Shown: positions 1 through 13,300 of the stretch, piece after piece
How the letters are laid out: each line of letters begins with the position of its first letter
How positions within the stretch are numbered: position 1 is the first letter of the stretch
NCBI RefSeq assembly: GCF_032062135.1
Contig: NC_092862.1
Location: 95,625,248 to 95,689,247, forward strand
Origin: Pyxicephalus adspersus
Lineage: Eukaryota > Chordata > Amphibia > Anura > Pyxicephalidae
DNA: 64,000 bases
Direction of reading: 5' to 3'
Translations under genes and position numbers: made by a program
The notes under the pieces: generated by a model
Seen by the model: the letters and a program-made list of their open reading frames with translations, nothing else
Databases searched by the model: none
What the model was told of the DNA's origin: nothing

Positions 1-199
1 AACCCAATAAATCATTATTACTATTTCTATAAAAGATGAGATGTATATCAAATAAATTGATACCAAATGTGTCAAGCTTAACAATTATGTGTGCCTGCAA
101 AACCGTTACAATCTAGGATACCCAATATTATTCATAGCAGCCTTTTAAGGATTTTTACAGCTCATCAGTTTAGATTTAACTATACCCATAGGTTTAAAA
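1..199. other. Downstream flank of HERPUD2
   Basis: AT-rich sequence beyond the likely HERPUD2 polyadenylation site. No exon, repeat unit or RNA gene can be supported here. Confidence 0.4.
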
Positions 200-1417
200 T
201 TTATTCCTGTCACTCCAGAATGTGTATTAGGCTGTGACAAGTTCTCTTTATGGAGACATCAAAGGTCTTTTAGACCTCTAATGTACAGCCTTTACTATTT
301 CTAAGCTAACTACAGAAGTACTACAGAGTACAGAACTACAGAGTAAAGAAAGTACCTCATCAGCTCCTGCAATGTTTACAATTAGCAATGCCACTATCCT
401 GGAAGTGATCAGAGAAGAGTACTTCCAGGTTTGTTGCATGAAAGAGAGATCAAGTATGTGATGTTCTCCATTCTCCCCACCAGCCATCCAGAAACAGTTT
501 TTTTGTGGTCCTGGGCTTTCAGAAGAAGGAGGGGATCCCAGGAACCCCTTAGGGGTTAAAGTTCAGAGAAGGACCTACGGATTCACCACATGAAGAAGAG
601 ATCGACACAAAAGTCCCGAGTTGGCAGAAAACATTTCAAACAAATAAAAGGCTGCATGTTGTACACATTGTTGCAGTAAAGAATTAAATTGAAAATTTAC
701 ATGGGCCATATATCAAATAACTTTCCTCACAGACCAACACACTTCCACAAACCTTCAAAAGAAATTATAAATAAATAAAAACGATAAATACTTTTTTTTA
801 AGATGAAGTGGCAAAACGTATTGCCTTTCCATTTTCCATCGTCTTTATGGTTTTTTCCATTTGTAACCATATAAACTGAAATAAGATGACCAAATTTTTA
901 CAGCTGAAGTCAATGTAAGAAATGATTGATTTCTACATACAAACTTAGTATGACCAATTCAACAAAGCTTGCTCCAATCACCTGTTCTCAGAAAATAACT
1001 GTCTCTACTGAAGAGATCTTGGCAATTTAAAGGCGCCTTTTTGAATGAACAACAACTACCAATGAATTCCATTAGATGATTGTTAAGTGATTTCTCTAGA
1101 GGAACAATATGCAGATGTATCACAAAGGTTTAGGGCGGATACCTTCACAAAAAAACGACTCAATCTTCAAAATTCGGATCATTTAAATAGTAAACAGTGG
1201 AAGACGTACTTTTACTTCTCTTTGACAGAGGAGGGGACTACAGAAAATGAGTAAAGAACAGAAGTTAATGTTTGTGCTTAAAAAATAATTAATACTGAGG
1301 AAATCAAGCAATAGATACTGTTTTAAAAAATTCCAAAACAGGACACAGATTGAGATTGCACAAGTGTAATTTGAAACATTGTTTTCCTGCAAGAACCTGT
1401 AGTTAGCAGTCTCAGAT
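180..1417 (-). other. HERPUD2: Probable HERPUD2 3' UTR with poly(A) signal
   Basis: This is the non-coding sequence after the HERPUD2 stop codon. The only AATAAA hexamer found on the minus strand between the stop and the window edge reads TTTATT on the plus strand at 200-205, so the transcript may end near 180-190, giving a 3' UTR of about 1.2 kb. Small open frames here have no coding character. The end is inferred from the hexamer alone; a signal beyond the window is possible. Confidence 0.35.
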
Positions 1418-1576
1418 CTAGTTTACTTGTGGGGGTCCTTCAGGTATAAGGGAGGTGAAGAACGTGGTTATAAACGACCAAGCCGATGCTACGATTCCTG
1501 GACGGGGAGCTACAGCTGCTTCATCTGCCACATCCTCAGCTCCCTCCTCTTGCATCCCTTCATCCATACGACGCTC
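1418..1576 (-). CDS. HERPUD2: HERPUD2 exon 9 (last coding exon)
   Basis: This exon encodes 52 residues (341-392) and the TAG stop at 1418-1420. It opens with an acidic stretch (ERRMDEGMQEEG) and ends with the conserved SAWSFITTFFTSLIPEGPPQ tail. The acceptor is CTATTCAG. Confidence 0.94.
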   Translation of the reverse strand, partial: ERRMDEGMQEEGAEDVADEAAVAPRPGIVASAWSFITTFFTSLIPEGPPQVN

Positions 1577-4500
1577 CTGAATAGAACAGACTGAGTTTTA
1601 TTAGAAAATAATGAAATATCAAATAATTAATCCAAATATAAATATATAGGAAGAGTTTTAAATAGGTATGATTAAAACTTTAATGTGTCTCGCCTGATAA
1701 TTAATGAATATAATCAAGAGGAGATAGGGACAGACAGGCTTTTATAGGCAAATGTATTATTTGTGTTTATTTAGTGAACAATTCCATATGGCCCTGATTC
1801 TAACAGAGACCAACTAGTTTAATCAAAATATACAATCTTAGTGATTACAAAGTAACAATAAAAATATCTATTTGCATAGATTAGTTTTTGTACAATATTC
1901 TGTTGTTTCTAGTTTAAAATCAAAAATATCTCACAGTGCCCAACGCCTTTCGCCTTTTGGCTTCTTCAGGGGACAATTGAGATCAGAACTATATATTTAA
2001 GATAATACTGTACAGATTTATTAGGGGACAGCTGAGTCAGTGCATCCCTAAAAGGTTCAGGTAGAGTGTTCTCATGAGGTCTGGCTGCCCACATGTGAAG
2101 AAAAAAGTGCCAATAGGGATTGTTTGGGACAGTAAACCGGGGTTTACCAGTGACGTTGGTGCATCCGTCATTGCAGGCGGGCGGACCGGCGAGAAATTCA
2201 AAGATTTTGTATTGGATTCAATACAAAATAGCTGTATTGAGTCCAATACAAATAAATCTTTATATAATATATATATATATATAATTATATTATATATGCT
2301 ACTGTACAGTTATATTACATATTTACCTACTTTTTAATTTTTTTAACAGTTTTTTTCATTAATGTTTAATAATAAATTTATTCATTTTTTTAAATATTGG
2401 ACATATTTCGGTGAGTTATGTCTAAGAATTATAGGCCTACAATGAAAAAAACAAGTGTCCATGCAAAAAATGTAACGCTTTTTGCGTGGAAATATGGACA
2501 GAATTAGAACGCTAGGGGGTTTAAAGTTATTTGCTATTTGCTAGCAAATGTTTTAAATCATGGACCAGATCCATTCATGGTTTGATGGATCACTCAGCTT
2601 CACTGGTGAAAGTGTATCCTCTCCAGCCTTGAGGAGCTTTAATAAATCAGGCCCAAAGTGTTCCAGCCTTTTGGTTTTCACCAAAGTTTTCCCCAGTACT
2701 GCTGCTGTTGAAACAAAGTAGGTTTGGATTATTTAGTAGCAGGGTTAGATGTCTAGCAGTAGGTTATCTATAAATGAAATTTGTGGAAAAAAGCTCAGGG
2801 ACATTTCTAGGCAGTCATGTCAGCAGTCAACTAGGATGCCACCAGCATGCCTGCCCCACCTCCCTGTTTCAGGAATTGTTGTTTCCCATTTTCTCCTTTC
2901 ATATGCAGAACAACACAGGGAAGTGTGGAATAACAGCCATAGTTACCTGTTGCAGCAAATGTAACACTACATTACCAATTCCAGAAATAAATTGCACAAC
3001 TGAATCGGTTTGCCACTGGCAGCAGCTATAGCTATTATAATACACATGAGCTTATCTAAATAGGGAGGAAAAAGGGGAAGCACAGGAAGACCAGATTGGT
3101 GGGAGGATTCTATAGATACCTATGTAAAGCTAAAACATTTTTCCTAATTTTGCAAACAGTGAGGAATGCCTAAGGCGTGTCACTGTTCACTTTAGTTTCT
3201 GTCCCAGATAAAAAAACAGAAAGTAAGAAAAACATTTTAAAGAAATGGAAGATCAATCCTTACGTAGTTATCAGAACAGGGAAGATCCCCTACCTCCTGT
3301 TTCTGTGACAGCTCTAAAATGGTAAGTTTACTGTATGGCAAAGTTACCGTAGTTCTTTGGGCTCCAAGTTATGTTCGTGTACTGATGGTTAAAGTGTAGG
3401 GTTGGTTTAAAATAATTAGTACTCTAAAGAGCTTTATAGATGTTTTTGACAAAAATCAGTAGTGTACAAATCAAGACAAATTTTTAATGCTATAGTATTA
3501 CGAATTACAAGGCATTGGTACTTTATCAACCTAACTGGATTCCAAACAAAAATTTAAAAAAACTGTTTTGGGTGAACTAAAGATTTAAATCAGTATGCAT
3601 ATATCTGCTCAGTGACTTTGAGGATCAGCAGAGGCCTGTATGCATACAATCCATTATTCATCCATTATGGAGTTTCCACAAGTACTCACCATTTCTAAAA
3701 GATCATTGTTGTTCACTCTGTCTCTATTTACATCTGCTGCATTGTCTCTTGCTTGTGGTTGACCTTCTTCTTGTCTAAAAGGAAACCATCCAGCCTGGTG
3801 CCTGCATGTCAAAATAATATAATTGATAAAAAAGAACATGTGGAAAAAGTGCTGCAATCTGCATAATTCTGTAATGCCCCATAATTGCAGCCCTAACTAC
3901 CACCAGTGTATCTCACCCAAACACCTGCAAACCTAATAATAACCCCTTCTTCCCATTTATCTTCCTCCTTTATCTTATGCACTTTGGAACACTTACTCAG
4001 TATGTAATAAACTGGCCTACATTCATAAGCTGGTATTTTCTAACAAGTTTACTTTTCTAGGATTCAATAAACATGGAAAACCCCACCAGATAATGTTTCT
4101 CCAACTGCTTTCCCAAATGGTGATCCTAAATTTAGCCACACTACCACCTCTGGCAGCAAACATGGAGGTGGGTATTCCTCTCCCTGAATACGGTTCACCA
4201 AAATGACCTCCTAACAGCAAAATCCAAAAGCAATGTCTCCATGCACATACCCTGCTTCTCTAGACTTTTTTATCACTTTGCATCAGGAACTTAGTGCATT
4301 CTTAGATTTCCACTTACATGTCAAGGATTTCACTCCTTAATTTCTTCTTGTCAATACCATAAGGCTTGTGTTTGACCCCATTCTCCTATCTGCCTACACT
4401 CACAATCTAGGACAATATGCTCATTTGATTTTTAGTATTATTATAATATATTTAGTATATATTCCTTACCTCTCTACGTAAATATCTCCAGTCCCTGACT

Positions 4501-7500
4501 GTTGTTTTGCATTTATGGTATGTTTCCTCAAACTTAATACAAGTAAAACACCACCTCCCTCTCTTTCTTTTCCAGTAGGCATAATAAATGTAATAACGCC
4601 TCATTAACCTCATTAACCACTGAAGGTCAAATTTGACTTCATGCTTTCATATAAGCCTTACAATTACTTATAACTACCTCCTCCAATTTCAATCTCAAAA
4701 ATAAAAACTATATGCTGAATTCACTCCAACCTCACATACAAGGCTACTAAAAAGATTGTGAATGTACTCATCATATCCTGTCTTGACTATTACAACATCT
4801 TCTCTGGTTTCCACTATCAGAATGGAACCTCTACAATCCCTACTGATCTGACAAATCTTCTGCTCATATCATCCACTTTTCCTTTTCCACTGATTCTGTC
4901 TTTTTTGCCAATCTGTTCAATGACTGTCAAAAGAGTCCAGTTCAAACCCCTTACCCTCACATACAAATATCTCCAATACAGGTAGTCCCCAGGTTAAGGA
5001 CACCTGACATAGGACGCCATCTAGATACAAACAGGCTTGCTCACTGTGTGCAGGATGGAGGCTTTGAGGGGGGAGGGGGGCTTTGCATGACTTGCAGAAG
5101 AAATCTTCTGCTCAACACAGCTGAGGTTGTGGGTGATCTTAGGGGGGTGAGCTCCTTCTCTTTCTGCAGCCTCTTGTAACTCTTTAATGACCAAGACAAA
5201 CTCTGCAGTTTTTTCTTTTTGCATATCAAAGCACAGCTTGTTCTAGAAGTTAATAAATGTCTAGGCTCCATAAAGACTTTTTTTGCTTTGTTTGTGAATA
5301 ACTCTCAGTGAGAATTTTATACAGTAACTGACACCATGCTGCCTAATAATATGTTGAGACAAACATTTGTCCTAATTGCATTTATTAAAATAATGTACCA
5401 GTTCCGACTTGCATATAAATTTCAATTTAAGAACAAACCTACATTTCCTATCTCGTATGTAACCCCGGAACTTCCTGTACCTGCCCCCTTTATACATATC
5501 TGTATGTTTCCAGATATCATCCCAACAGCAACCTTTGCTATGCATGTGAAACATTCTAGGCTCCCCTTACTCTGCACCAGTTGTCAAAGAACTTGCTGCC
5601 GCCTCCACTAGATTTTTTGTGTCACCTTACCTTGTCTCTCCCACCTGACTCTCCTCTAGATACTTTTTCCCCTAGTGTTTCTTGTTTTTGCTCTACTTGT
5701 GCTATTAAATCAACATGTATTGCTGGATGTCAGCATACTATACATTACCTATATATGAATTCTGTATTTCCAAACCCTTATATTGTACAGCTACCTGCTG
5801 CTATTGTCTATACATATATATATATATATATATATATGTATAGACATATATATATGTAAATAAGGTGGCTATGAGCAGGTAAATATTTGAGGAGATGCAC
5901 AATACATCTGTCAATCCTCCAACAGCTAATATTGTTATGGAGTTAATCTCCTTAATTACATCCGAGTTGTTTAGAACAGGTAAAAGCAGAAATGTAATGC
6001 ATAATTACACAGTAAACACTTTTATTACCTTCTAAAAAAAAAAATAATTTATCTTTTTTTTTTTGTCTACTTACATGTAAACAAGTATCATAGCCCCCAT
6101 GACCATGACAAAGCGACTGAATGATGAATAGAAATATACTATGCTAAGGAGAATAGCTGCACGGGACACAGTGTATATCCAATCAAGCCAATCACGGTTA
6201 ATGTCTTCTTCATTCATTACAGCACCACCCTGAACATTCATTTGGACGTTTTGATTCACCTCTGGAGCAATGTTCGGGGCAGCTCTTGGAGGGTTCATTG
6301 GCGGTTGATCTGAATTAATGGCGGGAACAGCAGCAGGACTTTGGTTGGAAGCCACAGCTTGACTGGAAAACCGAAGAACGCTAATGTAATTAGTATTAAT
6401 ACATTTCTTACACTAATCCTTCAAATTGTACAAAGAAATGTATCTGGTCCTTTTTCTACATTTCAAAAAGCAATGATAGCACTCATCCATAGCACTTAGA
6501 TTTTAGCAGTCTAACTAGCCTAGCGTATCAAACGGTGAAAATTGTAAACTGTTATGTATTACTTCACATTGAATCTGATTTGTATACTGTATATTTGTAA
6601 CCTTGTAGTTTAAATACATACCATTGTTATTGTGGTTTTATATTTTTTTTAATCCTTAACCCTTATGCTTATTCTGTTCAATATAGGTACACTTTAAAAA
6701 TGAATCATTGTGATCAAGTGTCAAAAACACTTACTACTGCATGTAGTACTGTCGTGCATACATCTGCTGCCACCACATCATCTGCAAAGGGCTGAAGACT
6801 GGATATGTTGGAAATACTGCTGGAGCTCCCTGCCCAGGAATAGGATTCCCAACATGTCTAAAAAAAAAAAAATCATATTAAAGCAGAGTATAATAAAACA
6901 GAGAAAGGATATCAAAGAAAAATACAATTTAGCAAATGTCTGGTCCCAAGGGGTCATAGAAAATCTGCTAAAAGCTGATGTTTTTTGTGATTAGAAAAGA
7001 TCTTAGTAATTTAAATGTTTACAAAGGGGGTGAACGATTAAAAGGTACCTCTACCCACAAACTTTTATGATCTCAATCTAAACCTGACATGCCTGTATAC
7101 CTCAGAAGTTTTAAATCTGTGAATAACGCTATTTTGTACCATTGCACTTACTTGTATTATATTTTTTATTGTCAATATTGGAAAACTACTTTATCACCTG
7201 CTGTATTTAGACTTTGTAACCTAAGAGGTGTTGAACTATGTTTGACCTCATATGTTTATTTTACTGATGTCTGGTTACTGGTTGGCACTCTTCTTCTTTT
7301 GTTTTGAACCACCTATTCGCCCCTTTACCCGGCTTTTTTTCTCTTCCTGTTATTCTATACAAATTTGTTGTGTAATGTTATTGCTTACTTCATTTGAAAA
7401 TTTCAATAAAAACATTGAAACAAAAAAAGAAAAAAGAGCTTAGTAAACCTCAGGGCCTTGTCACAGATACCATTTGCTAGCAGAAAATTTCAACAGCTAC

Positions 7501-10288
7501 AGAAATGTGCATCTTAGCATTTTCTTCACACAAGAATAAACTGATTAGAGATCTCTATGTAAGCATTCCAAAGCATGCTTGTAGTGCTGGGTGTGCATTA
7601 CCAAGTTTTTATGTTAGCAACTTAACTGAATAAAGTGGTTAACTCTGATTTCGAATACACAATAAAAAACCTAAACATGGTATGAAGATGATATAACGGA
7701 GAAATTAAATATAGAGAAGTTGCTGGCACAATGATCAAATATTTCTGTTTATGATGGACTATAAAATAAATTACACAAGAAAAACAAAAGCTTTAAGTGT
7801 AGTTTTATGACTATGATGGTCAACTATGAGTTGTCGAATCCTAACTTACTGTTGTCTGTTATATGAAAAGTAGTCATTCATGGTATTGGTGGATGTGTGA
7901 GAGGCAGGACGGTGTCTCAGGCTCTCCTCGTTTCTATGGTTTGATGAAGCGAACGGCATATTCTGACTTGTAGATGCAGGGGAAGTTGATCCTGAGTGCT
8001 CGGAGCTCTGAAACAAACATAGAAGAAAACGTGGGGTTAGTAGTCATACCTAAGTACATTTTCTCCAAGATTTAAAAAAGAAATGCAAAACATCTTGACA
8101 AAAGGCAAAATGACGAATATCTTTCATGTAATTGAGGGACTTGCAATGTTCTGCTTTTACCTTGTTTGTGTGCAATTGTCCCCCTTACCCCACAAGACAG
8201 CAAAAGAAAATGCAACAGGTGGGCCAAAACCATATGTATCATTTTCTATTGCTGGCTTTTGGGCTAAAGTCATGTGAGGAAACTGTTACTGTTGAATTGG
8301 TGGCACATAGACCACCTCTAATTTATATAGACAGCCACAAATGGTCCCTGCAGGAAAGCTTGTTAACTAGGACATTGGTGTGCACACACACAATACACAC
8401 AAAGCAAAACTCAGTACAGAAATCACAAAAAATTATTATTTATTGTTTACTATTTATTATTTACTAGTTTTTAACAAACTGTACAGTGCAAATATAATGT
8501 ATAACAAAAAGTTACATTTCCCTGCGATTAAGAATCTGTATATACAGAAGCCTAAAGTGAACAAATGTTAACAAGGTCTAGTTAATAACTCTCTAAAATA
8601 AAATTCAGGGCTTTACAAATTGATAAAATTAGAATACATCAAAATTACGCACTTTAGATAAACTAGGGTGATGTCAACAGATACTGTAAAATCATACACA
8701 CTACCTCCATACTTACTGATTTACTGCTGGTGCTTGCAGCTCTAGCATTTTCTCTGCTGGTGCTCGGTTTAGGGGAGTTAGGAGGCGTCCGGGAGGCACA
8801 TACTAAATGAACCATGTGATATTCATCTTGCTACAAGACAAAGAACAAAAGAACAGCTTGTATGGGGATGCATAAACAACAATCTGATACTATGCCACTG
8901 ATTTCCATCTTGAAAAAGAAAACTATTGAACCCTTTGGATGTGTTTCATTACCATAGAACACAGATTCTGATCCACAGTTCATTTTGTTTTTGGGAGACA
9001 CAGCAACAGAAAACAAAACATATTTTTGCAAAGTAAATAAATTAATTAGAATGAAAAATAGACTGTATGGGCACATATTCCTTTTAAGTCAGTATTTAGA
9101 AGATGCACCTTTGTGTGCTATAACAGCTATGAGCTTGTGTGGTTTGGTCTCGAACAGAATCCACAACTGCACACTGCAATTTTACCTTTATATTCTTTTA
9201 AGAAAAACAGATCTGTGAGGCTGCTTCAAAATCAGGAGTATAATTCATTAATTATAATAAATAAAATGGTTTTAACAGTAAAGAAATCAACAGGGAACAG
9301 ACACACTATGCTAATCACCTCAAAGCTTAAGTATACATTAAAAAATGAAGAATTGCAGTTTGTTTTTTTGCAGATAACACTTGTCCTTCAATACACAAAT
9401 TTAGCTGCCTGTTTACAATCCTTTCTGTAGTGTACACTGAACTGCACATTCACAACTCTGTGTATGATGCTGGGCATCCTTGTATACCCCGTTGCCAGAA
9501 ATTAATTAACTCCCATGACGGTATTACACGGTTTCAGCAGATTTGTCTGCTGCAGATCCATAATGCAAATCCCCTGTTCCATAAGATCCCTGTTTTATTG
9601 GATTGAGATCTGGTTTCTGTGGAAGCCATTTGAGTACAGTTTTGTCACATTCAAAAAACAAGTTTCAGATGATTTAAGCTTTGTGACATGCAGCGTTATC
9701 CTGCTGGAAGTAACCATCAGAAAATTGATATATTGCGATCATAAAGAGATGGACATAGTCAGCAACAATACTAAACTAGGCTGTGGCATTTAAACAATGC
9801 TCAATACTAAGGGGTTGCCCATAAAACCACTGCTTACGGATATCTTCCCTTTTTCAAGCTATTCTCTGTAAACTCCAGCAAAATAGCAATATTCTGAAAT
9901 ACTCTTGGCACCAACAACCATGCCATGTTTCATTAATTACTTTTCTTCTTCCTAATTACTTTTCTTCCCCGATGTGATTCTCAGTTTGAGCTTCAACAGG
10001 TCATCCTGACAATGTCTATATTACAATGCTGTCATGTCATTGGCTGATCAGATATTTGCATTAACAAGCAGTTGAATAGAATCATTTAATAAAGTAGCCA
10101 ATATATACCTTTGTAACATTCTTTATTAAAAGCCCCGTGGAACTCCCACACATTCTTTTTTTCTTTTTAAAGTTCTGGTATGATATTTAACTTATTCTCA
10201 CTGTAAATGCTTCATAATTTAGTGTTCCCTTCCTCTTGCGTCCACTTCAGTTTCCTGTGCTGGTATAGATAAAATATCGATATATCTA

Positions 10289-10339
<51 letters not shown>

Positions 10340-13300
10340 CAGCCACATCCATGATTTTAAGACCTTACATTACCTTGTAGTACATAGGAAAATAAATGAG
10401 TCTGACTAGTTTGGTTATATTATATTGCACATTGGGCAGTATTGTCAAACTCTGGTCATGTTCAGACACTCTGCTTTAGCATAAAAGAGGAGGTAAAACT
10501 TTAGATTTAAAGTATTAAAATACATTGCACAGAATATCTGTATCTGTTACACAATACCTATTTCTGGGACTTTAGTTTTTAGGTACTTAAAACCTGTATA
10601 ATGTAGATGCACTTATCAATCAGTAAACCATTAATTTCCACCAACTCCTAATACATATAGGACATAAATGTACACAGAAGTGACAAAAGGTGGAGACCAA
10701 GCTGACAATGTTTTATTTCACTCCAGATTACCTAAAGATAATCCTTTCCTGCTCCTGAGAAGACTTCTAATAGGATTATCTGTGTCATACCCTCACATAT
10801 TACTTAAAAGTAAAATTTAGTTTTTTTAAAGAAATGAGCTTTAGAAAGACTCTGAATATTTATTAAAATATCAAGTCTTATATGTGGTTCATATTCTTCC
10901 CTTTTTTGGACATTAGCATAAATAATCTGGAGATGACTCTAGGCCTTGGAGGTTACCGGTTAGAGAATTACTATTGTGTATGCTGGTGATGCTGACACCA
11001 TGTCTAAGATAGCAGTGATCAGCAGCAGTCTCAAGGCTTTTGGATATACTGTATGAATTAGGGAGGTGTTTTCATGTACAATTATATTTAGCTAAATGCA
11101 CAAGTCTGTACTCATTCTGGTGGCGGGGAGTATAGATAAGACATGGGGGTCCAAGAGATTTCCTAAATGATGCCTTCATAAAGAGTAGATGTCAATATAC
11201 ACTATTCATATAGCAGACATCCCAAGCAATCTGTGATAACAATAAAGTAAAATAAAAATTTAGTTAGAAAAAAAAATATATATATATATTTTTTAAGTAA
11301 CTTCTCCCCGCATACGAGAGTGCAAACGCACACATATAGTGTACAAAGATACATAAACAATATTTACACATAACATAGTGATAAGAATACCTCTTGATCA
11401 ATGCTTCACAGTTAATTCTGATTAGATGAGATTTAAAGGGTATTAAAGCATCACCTTTGGGTGCCTGTTTGAAACCATATTGTGCGCACATAAATTTAGT
11501 ATTAGTTACAAAGTAGACTGTACAAAAATCTACAACCAGACTAATGTGTGTGGTGTCTGGGTTTCGCTTTAATACCTGCGATAATTAAAGCTGATTTATA
11601 CTCTACCTTCTAACATGCTTTCAATGGCAAATAAGTACCAAAATAATAGAAGGATAACTATTTATATTTTGTATTAAAGTTCATTTATATTGAATAAATG
11701 CTAGGAACACATTTGGCTCCTCCCCCTATTTCATGAGCACCAATGGAAATCAGTCTCACAAGCAGAAATGATGCACCTGGTGCCATTCCTGTAATTTTAG
11801 TCCAGCTCCCCACCCTCCATCCATTATTATTGTTGTTGTTGAATTTTATTTATCAAGTACAAACAATTTATGCAGCACTGTAAAATAAATAGGGGCATGA
11901 TGTCACACTAACAAAAAAAAGGTAATTGTGACACCCCTGCAACAAAAAATAGACAGACGTTTGTCTGACAGCCAGCCTAGCACAGCTTTAAAGTAGAACT
12001 ACTTCCCACTTTGAAAACTGGTGATCAGAAATGTAATGTTCTTTCTGCAATAACTATTTTTACCTGATGATCGCCATCCAGATGTCATATTTTGCTGAAC
12101 TAATGTCCAGCTCAGCATTTATTACTAGGAATACTCAGCAAACCTGGCTTCACTTGCAAGTGTCAGGTCTGAGTGAATCCCCATGCACCTGCACAGGTTT
12201 ACATAATCATGACTCAGCCAATCAAAAGGCTAAAGATTGGAATGGGCAGGGGGTAGGAAGAAGATGGCGGCACAGTGTCAGAACAAGTTTCAACTGGGTT
12301 TCTGTTTTAATCATGGTGACCAGACAGCAACCACCGCAACTTTAACAGCTATGAAGCTGGAAAAAATAAAGAAAAGGGAAGGAATCATGGTGAAAAATAT
12401 ATTCATGTGCAAGATTTCACAGAGATGAAAGGTAAGGGTGAAAGTACTCTGCTGCCTTTCATATCAGCTTTAGGCTGTAAGAACTTGTAATGGACTTGTT
12501 CAGGAAACTGGAAAATAGGGTAACATAAGCAGCATACAATTTACAAAGTGGAATGTATGGTTCACAGGGTAAAATCACAGGCTGGGCTTTTTTTTTTAAA
12601 CATTTTCACAAACAGGCTAGGTTTTCCTGGGATTGCTGTGAATTTTTTTATGCGCTCTATGAAGTTTTCCCCATTACTGCATGGAGTACAATAATTAGTA
12701 ACACAGGGTTTTTTCTAATAATCTTATCTTAAACAGACATAAAGTGAAAAAACAAAAAAACCCAGGAAGTCGTACTATTTAACAAAAGAGACATGCAATG
12801 CCTCCTTTGTCAAATAACCAACTCCTTGGCTCCTGGTGGCTTTTTGTCAAAGCTCAGAACTACACAGTTGTGTGCTGTACATACTTGCTGATTATGGCAG
12901 AATCTCACCACCCACCAACGGGTTTAGTTCCACTTCAAGCAAGAGATTGCATGAAACAAGGTCCAACCTGCCCAAACACAAGGCACAAGCACAAGGCTTC
13001 TGCAGTGTACTATACACAAAAGATTTATAGCAAGACAGTAATAAAAACAGTCATTGTGCAATGATCTCACACATAGCATATACTTACTTTCCTGAGAACA
13101 TCTTTCAATTGCAGGTGATCGAGGAGGAGTTTGCCAGAATATACAAGTCGCTGATCCTTGGTTAACTAAGAAAAAAATAAAATCAACTTTATAAAGGGCT
13201 GAAACTACACAAATACATGACATGCAAAAACAATATAGTTTACCAGTTTTCTGTTTATAACAGTTGTAGGCATTTTTTAAACATTTTCCATCCAAAGTCA

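Larger units (their letters stand above)
1577..3689. other. HERPUD2 intron 8
   Basis: The intron holds a hammerhead-like motif (1939-1972), a TTAA-type repeat with its Gln-free satellite module (2205-2524), a (TA)n run and a short dispersed repeat ending near 2660. Nothing further is recognised in 2670-3689. Confidence 0.6.
3802..6074. other. HERPUD2 intron 7
   Basis: Contains an L2/CR1-like coding fossil, a non-autonomous DNA element and a TA microsatellite, entered separately. The remainder (3802-4735, 5870-6074) shows no recognisable feature. Confidence 0.6.
8831..13087. other. HERPUD2 intron 3
   Basis: The largest intron (4.25 kb). It holds a decayed Tc1-like transposon, a (TA)n tract and a probable reverse-strand L2-type tail near 11818-11900 (ATTATTATTG then a GCAGCACTGTA block). 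The rest carries no feature I can support. Confidence 0.6.
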
